A stretch of 7,696 nucleotides of DNA from CAYNFH01 sp964396385 (GTDB taxonomy: Bacteria > Armatimonadota > Chthonomonadetes > Chthonomonadales > CAJBBX01): assembly GCA_964396385.1 (NCBI GenBank), contig CAYNFH010000275.1:1-7696 (forward strand). The letters are read 5' to 3'. The notes below the pieces were generated by a model that made no database searches, was not told the DNA's origin, and saw only the letters and a list, made by a program, of their open reading frames with translations. Position 1 is the stretch's first letter, and every line of letters starts with the position of its first letter. The translations under genes and the position numbers were made by a program. Below are positions 5,268 through 7,696 of this stretch, in pieces.

Positions 5268-6293
5268 ATGCAATGTCCTCGCTGCGGATACGTCCTCGGC
5301 CCCTTTGATGAGCAGTGCCCACGCTGCGCCGGCCTCCAGCGCGCACAGGCGGCAGCCCCCCAGGCGGCCGTTCCACCGCCGCACCCGTACAAGATCTGCC
5401 CCCGCTGCTCCCAGCCGGCGGTGATGGAGCGGACCGCGTGCGGCCGGTGCGGCCAGCCGTTCTACGCCGCCCCTGCCGGCTACGCAGTGGACCCTTTCTC
5501 GCCGTCCCGGGCAGACCCCCGTGCCGTCCGCCTGGTGCTGGCGGTGCTCGCGATATGTCTGGCCTTCGTCGGCTATGCGCTAGTCGTCGCGCTACGCGTT
5601 CCAGGCGGGAGCCGCGGGGAGGCCGGCTCGGGGCTCGTCCTCAGCATGGCCCCCTCCACTGGCGCGGGATCGGGCCTCACCGGCGCCGCGGTGGACAGCC
5701 GTCAGATAGAGAACCGGCTCCTCTCCGCCTCCGCGGTCACCGGAGGGGACCTGGAGGTGAGCCTGGCCTGGAACACCCTGTCGGACCTGGATCTGTCACT
5801 CAGGGATCCCTACGGTGAGCTCATCTGGGCCAAGCACCGCCAGTCTCAGAGCGGGGGAGTGCAGGACGTGGACGCGAATCCCACGCTGCTCACTATGGAA
5901 GGCATTCAGCAGGCAGAGGCGGGCCAGGTTCCGGGCCGGGAAACGCTGCTCCCGCTCCCGGACTTCCTGGTAGACCCGCCGGCTGACATCGCGCCGCTCT
6001 TCAGCTCCGGAGGCTCCGTCTTCAGCTTCGGCGCCTCCGACTCACGGGTGCCAAGCCGGTGGACCCGCTCGCCCGTGGAGCACATCTACTTCGCCCATGC
6101 TCCCAAGGGCACCTACACCGTGTTCGCCCACTGTTACTCGTGGCGCGAGCCCAACCACAGCCCCCTCCCGTACACCGTGGAGATCCGCACGCGCAACAAG
6201 GCTTTTTCGCACGTCAGCTCCACCATCGGCCCCGCCAGCTACGTGGGGGACGGTGCCGGCGCCGTCCAGGTCTGCCAATTCACCGTGCGGTAA
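5268..6293 (+). CDS. Zinc-ribbon, single-TM protein with DUF2135/YfaP-like domain
   Basis: With ATG at 5268 this is 341 residues. Residues 3-20 (CPRC and CPRC, Cys3/6/17/20) and 44-61 (CPRC and CGRC, Cys44/47/58/61) are two four-Cys zinc ribbons separated by a Pro/Ala linker. Residues 87-109 are a single hydrophobic membrane segment. Residues 158-341 contain GDLEVSLAWNTLSDLDLSL, GGVQDVDAN, HIYFAHAPKGTYTVFAHC and YTVEIR, in the order seen in DUF2135/YfaP-like beta-sandwich domains. With no signal peptide before the ribbons, the likely topology is ribbons in the cytoplasm and beta-domain outside. The start is uncertain: a GTG at 5199 extends the frame by 23 residues, and TAGGAG (5234-5239) is too far from 5268 to serve it. 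I prefer 5268 because zinc-ribbon proteins of this type commonly begin MxCPxCG. Function is unknown, possibly sensing or anchoring at the envelope. Confidence 0.8.
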   Translation: MQCPRCGYVLGPFDEQCPRCAGLQRAQAAAPQAAVPPPHPYKICPRCSQPAVMERTACGRCGQPFYAAPAGYAVDPFSPSRADPRAVRLVLAVLAICLAFVGYALVVALRVPGGSRGEAGSGLVLSMAPSTGAGSGLTGAAVDSRQIENRLLSASAVTGGDLEVSLAWNTLSDLDLSLRDPYGELIWAKHRQSQSGGVQDVDANPTLLTMEGIQQAEAGQVPGRETLLPLPDFLVDPPADIAPLFSSGGSVFSFGASDSRVPSRWTRSPVEHIYFAHAPKGTYTVFAHCYSWREPNHSPLPYTVEIRTRNKAFSHVSSTIGPASYVGDGAGAVQVCQFTVR

Positions 6294-6321
6294 TGGCCGG
6301 GACAGCCTCGTTTTTGATCCC

Positions 6322-6343
6322 TTGTAGGAGTTTTGTAGGAGTC
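6322..6343 (+). repeat. 11-bp direct repeat in the spacer before a secreted-protein gene
   Basis: TTGTAGGAGTT (6322-6332) is followed at once by TTGTAGGAGTC (6333-6343), matching at 10 of 11 positions. An 11-bp period puts both copies on the same helix face, as in response-regulator sites such as the PhoB box, though the sequence does not match that box. TATCAT at 6350-6355 is a possible -10 element; the TTGTAG hexamers sit 11 and 22 bases away, neither an ideal spacing. It could equally be another short-period tandem repeat of the kind found across this window. Confidence 0.45.
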
Positions 6344-6368
6344 GTCCCTTATCATAGAGGGTGAGGAC

Positions 6369-6384
6369 GGCGCGATGTCGCGCC
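6369..6384. promoter_or_regulatory. GC-rich 16-bp palindrome, possible operator
   Basis: GGCGCGA (6369-6375), a TG spacer and TCGCGCC (6378-6384) form perfect 7-bp arms, extended by AGG/CCT pairing across one bulged C at 6368. It lies between the 11-bp direct repeats and the ribosome binding site at 6445. The position suits an operator or a leader hairpin; there is no T run for termination. Confidence 0.35.
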
Positions 6385-6444
6385 TCCCAGCCCATCGAGT
6401 GGCGCCCTCCGGATGGTCGGAGTCGCGTCCCCTGGAACTATGTT

Positions 6445-6450
6445 AAGGAG
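6445..6450 (+). promoter_or_regulatory. Ribosome binding site that sets the start at 6458
   Basis: AAGGAG lies 7 bases before the ATG at 6458. An earlier in-frame ATG at 6413 has no such site and would add 15 residues ahead of a normal signal peptide, so 6458 is preferred. Confidence 0.8.
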
Positions 6451-6457
6451 CAACTTC

Positions 6458-7588
6458 ATGCGTTTCACGGCACGTCATTTGCGGCTCTTGGCCATACCGC
6501 TGGCCACCGGTATCGCCGCGCTGCCCGCCGCAGCCCAGAAACCGAGGCCGAAAGCCACGCACGCCACGGCCCAGAAGCCAAAGTCCAGCGCCGCCGGCCA
6601 GACCGTGGGCCACGGCCAGCTTGCCGGCGGCAACGGCCGGTTCGGGACCGTATACAGCCTCAAGAGCGGCTTCAACTTCGAGATACTGGACGCTCGCTAT
6701 ACGCTGGAGCCATACAAGGCCTACGAAACGCTCATCGCGGGCACGGACGAGAAGCTGCTCGTAGCGGACATCGCCATTAAGAACGCCAGCAAGGGAGACA
6801 ACTTTTTCAACACGGACAGCATGTTCACCCTGGTGGACTCCAAGAACCAGATCTACCAGGGCGGCAGTCTGGGGCTGCAGAGTGCGGGCAGCAAGGGGCC
6901 CGAGACCACCCTGCGTCCCGGACAGGGCCTCGGACAGCCCGACTTGAAGGACCCCCTGACCGTCGCCTGGAAGCTCCCCGCCAAGGCCCGAATCGTGAAG
7001 ATCATGGTCAACCAGACGCGCGTGGGCACCAGCGAGGAGGTCTTCCGCTACTACATCGCGGGCGCCACCAAGGCCGAGGCCGGGGCGGAAGGGGACCCCA
7101 AAAACGTGATCGCGCCGCTGCCGGACAACGTGCGGGATCCCTCCGATTCCTCCGGCGCGGTGGCCCTGGACGAGGGCAAGGCGACGGTGGGCACCTATGT
7201 GCCGTCCGGCTACTTTGCCGTCAAGCTCAATGGCTTCAGCTACTCCACGGACCCGCTCAACGGCAATCCACCGGACGAGGGCAAGAAGTACGCCATCATG
7301 AACCTCACGGTCCAGAGCCTAACGGATAAGGAGGTAGGCATGTTCGACGCGCAGGGCGGCGATTCTCCGTTGTATGAGCTCACGGACTCGGACGGCGAGC
7401 GGTACCGTCCGGCCTTCTACCGCAAGGCGCGGCTGGATGAGGATACGGACCACACCTTCAAGAAGGGCGATGAGTACACATTCCGCGCGGTATTTATGGT
7501 TCCGAAAGACGTCACGCTGAAGAAGGTGGTTATCGGCACGGGCGGTTCCCGCAAGTGGGCCATCGATCCGGCCGAGCTTTTCAAGTAA
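6458..7588 (+). CDS. Secreted protein with two DUF4352-like domains
   Basis: This encodes 376 residues. Residues 1-26 are a standard signal peptide: basic MRFTARHLR, hydrophobic core LLAIPLATGIAAL and an Ala-x-Ala site before Gln27. Residues 27 to about 63 are a Lys/Pro/Gly-rich linker. Residues 64 to about 202 (KLLVADIAIKNASKG, FTLVDSKNQIYQGG) and 245-376 (KYAIMNLTVQSLTDKEVG, YELTDSDGERYRP, EYTFRAVFMVPKDV) look like two related beta-sandwich domains of the DUF4352 type. In these a conserved strand is followed by a phrase of the form 'defined in the native sequence, then D-S-D/K-G-x-x-Y'. There is no lipobox Cys, so the protein is predicted to be periplasmic or released. It follows the zinc-ribbon gene on the same strand after 164 bases with its own possible regulatory sites. 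A hairpin-forming repeat begins about 20 bases after the stop and may end transcription. The exact role is unknown. Confidence 0.8.
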   Translation: MRFTARHLRLLAIPLATGIAALPAAAQKPRPKATHATAQKPKSSAAGQTVGHGQLAGGNGRFGTVYSLKSGFNFEILDARYTLEPYKAYETLIAGTDEKLLVADIAIKNASKGDNFFNTDSMFTLVDSKNQIYQGGSLGLQSAGSKGPETTLRPGQGLGQPDLKDPLTVAWKLPAKARIVKIMVNQTRVGTSEEVFRYYIAGATKAEAGAEGDPKNVIAPLPDNVRDPSDSSGAVALDEGKATVGTYVPSGYFAVKLNGFSYSTDPLNGNPPDEGKKYAIMNLTVQSLTDKEVGMFDAQGGDSPLYELTDSDGERYRPAFYRKARLDEDTDHTFKKGDEYTFRAVFMVPKDVTLKKVVIGTGGSRKWAIDPAELFK

Positions 7589-7607
7589 CGCGAGGCCCGC
7601 GCTCTGC

Positions 7608-7696
7608 ATTCCGAGCGCCCCATTGTCATTCCGAAGGAGCCAAGCGACTGAGGAATCTGGCCGCTCTGTCCCGGAGGCCAGATTCCTCCCTTCGGT
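7608..7696. repeat. Hairpin-forming dispersed repeat, cut by the window edge
   Basis: GAGGAATCTGGCC (7650-7662) and GGCCAGATTCCTC (7676-7688) are perfect 13-bp inverted arms around a 13-base loop. Further out, CCGAAGG (7631-7637) pairs with CCTTCGG (7689-7695). ATTCCGA occurs at 7608-7614 and again at 7628-7634. The phrase ATTCCGAAGGAGC...GACTGAGGAATCTGG resembles interspersed repeats I have seen in many environmental bacterial genomes (variants of GTCATTCCGAGCGAAGCGAGGAATCT). That link is from memory. The element continues past 7696. It may act as a transcription-end hairpin for the gene ending at 7588, but has no T run. Confidence 0.65.

Overview
This is a high-GC bacterial window with no rRNA, tRNA, transposase or CRISPR array. 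It has six supported protein genes separated by repeat-rich spacers. The GC-rich codon use, a PHP-type CehA/McbA-like metallohydrolase, a DUF2135/YfaP-like membrane protein, a signal-peptide-bearing secreted protein and many short dispersed repeats suggest an environmental, large-genome lineage such as Armatimonadota, Chloroflexota, Planctomycetota or Gemmatimonadota. I lean weakly to Armatimonadota, but no phylogenetic marker is present, so this is only an impression.

Layout. Positions 1-903 hold no gene I can support; they are packed with hairpins and short repeats: a hairpin cluster at 204-345, two diverged nonamer arrays at 383-418 and 458-493, and two identical 20-bp palindromic sequences flanking a heptamer array. 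Then come: a large soluble metallohydrolase (904-3438, +), whose stop codon lies in an octamer tandem array; a convergent alpha/beta-hydrolase-fold protein (3505-4446, -), apparently without any of its catalytic residues; a heptamer-based inverted repeat in the divergent spacer; an 82-aa Thr/Gly-rich acidic protein (4663-4911, +); a convergent 82-aa hypothetical (4919-5167, -); a zinc-ribbon/TM/DUF2135-like protein (5268-6293, +); and a secreted two-domain protein (6458-7588, +). A hairpin-forming dispersed repeat follows and runs off the right edge.

How the genes relate. Apart from the last two + strand genes, neighbours are convergent or divergent, so there is no clear multi-gene operon or pathway. 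The last two genes both encode extracytoplasmic beta-sandwich-like domains and may be functionally linked, though a 164-bp spacer with possible regulatory sites separates them.

The most notable observations are: (i) short-period (7, 8, 9 and 11 bp) degenerate tandem repeats in nearly every spacer, reminiscent of the STRR repeats of cyanobacteria, with one AT-rich heptamer array inserted in frame in the metallohydrolase gene; (ii) an alpha/beta-hydrolase whose Ser, Asp and His positions read Gly, Ala and Leu; and (iii) twin perfect palindromes upstream of the metallohydrolase. I see no defence, CRISPR or retron-type system.
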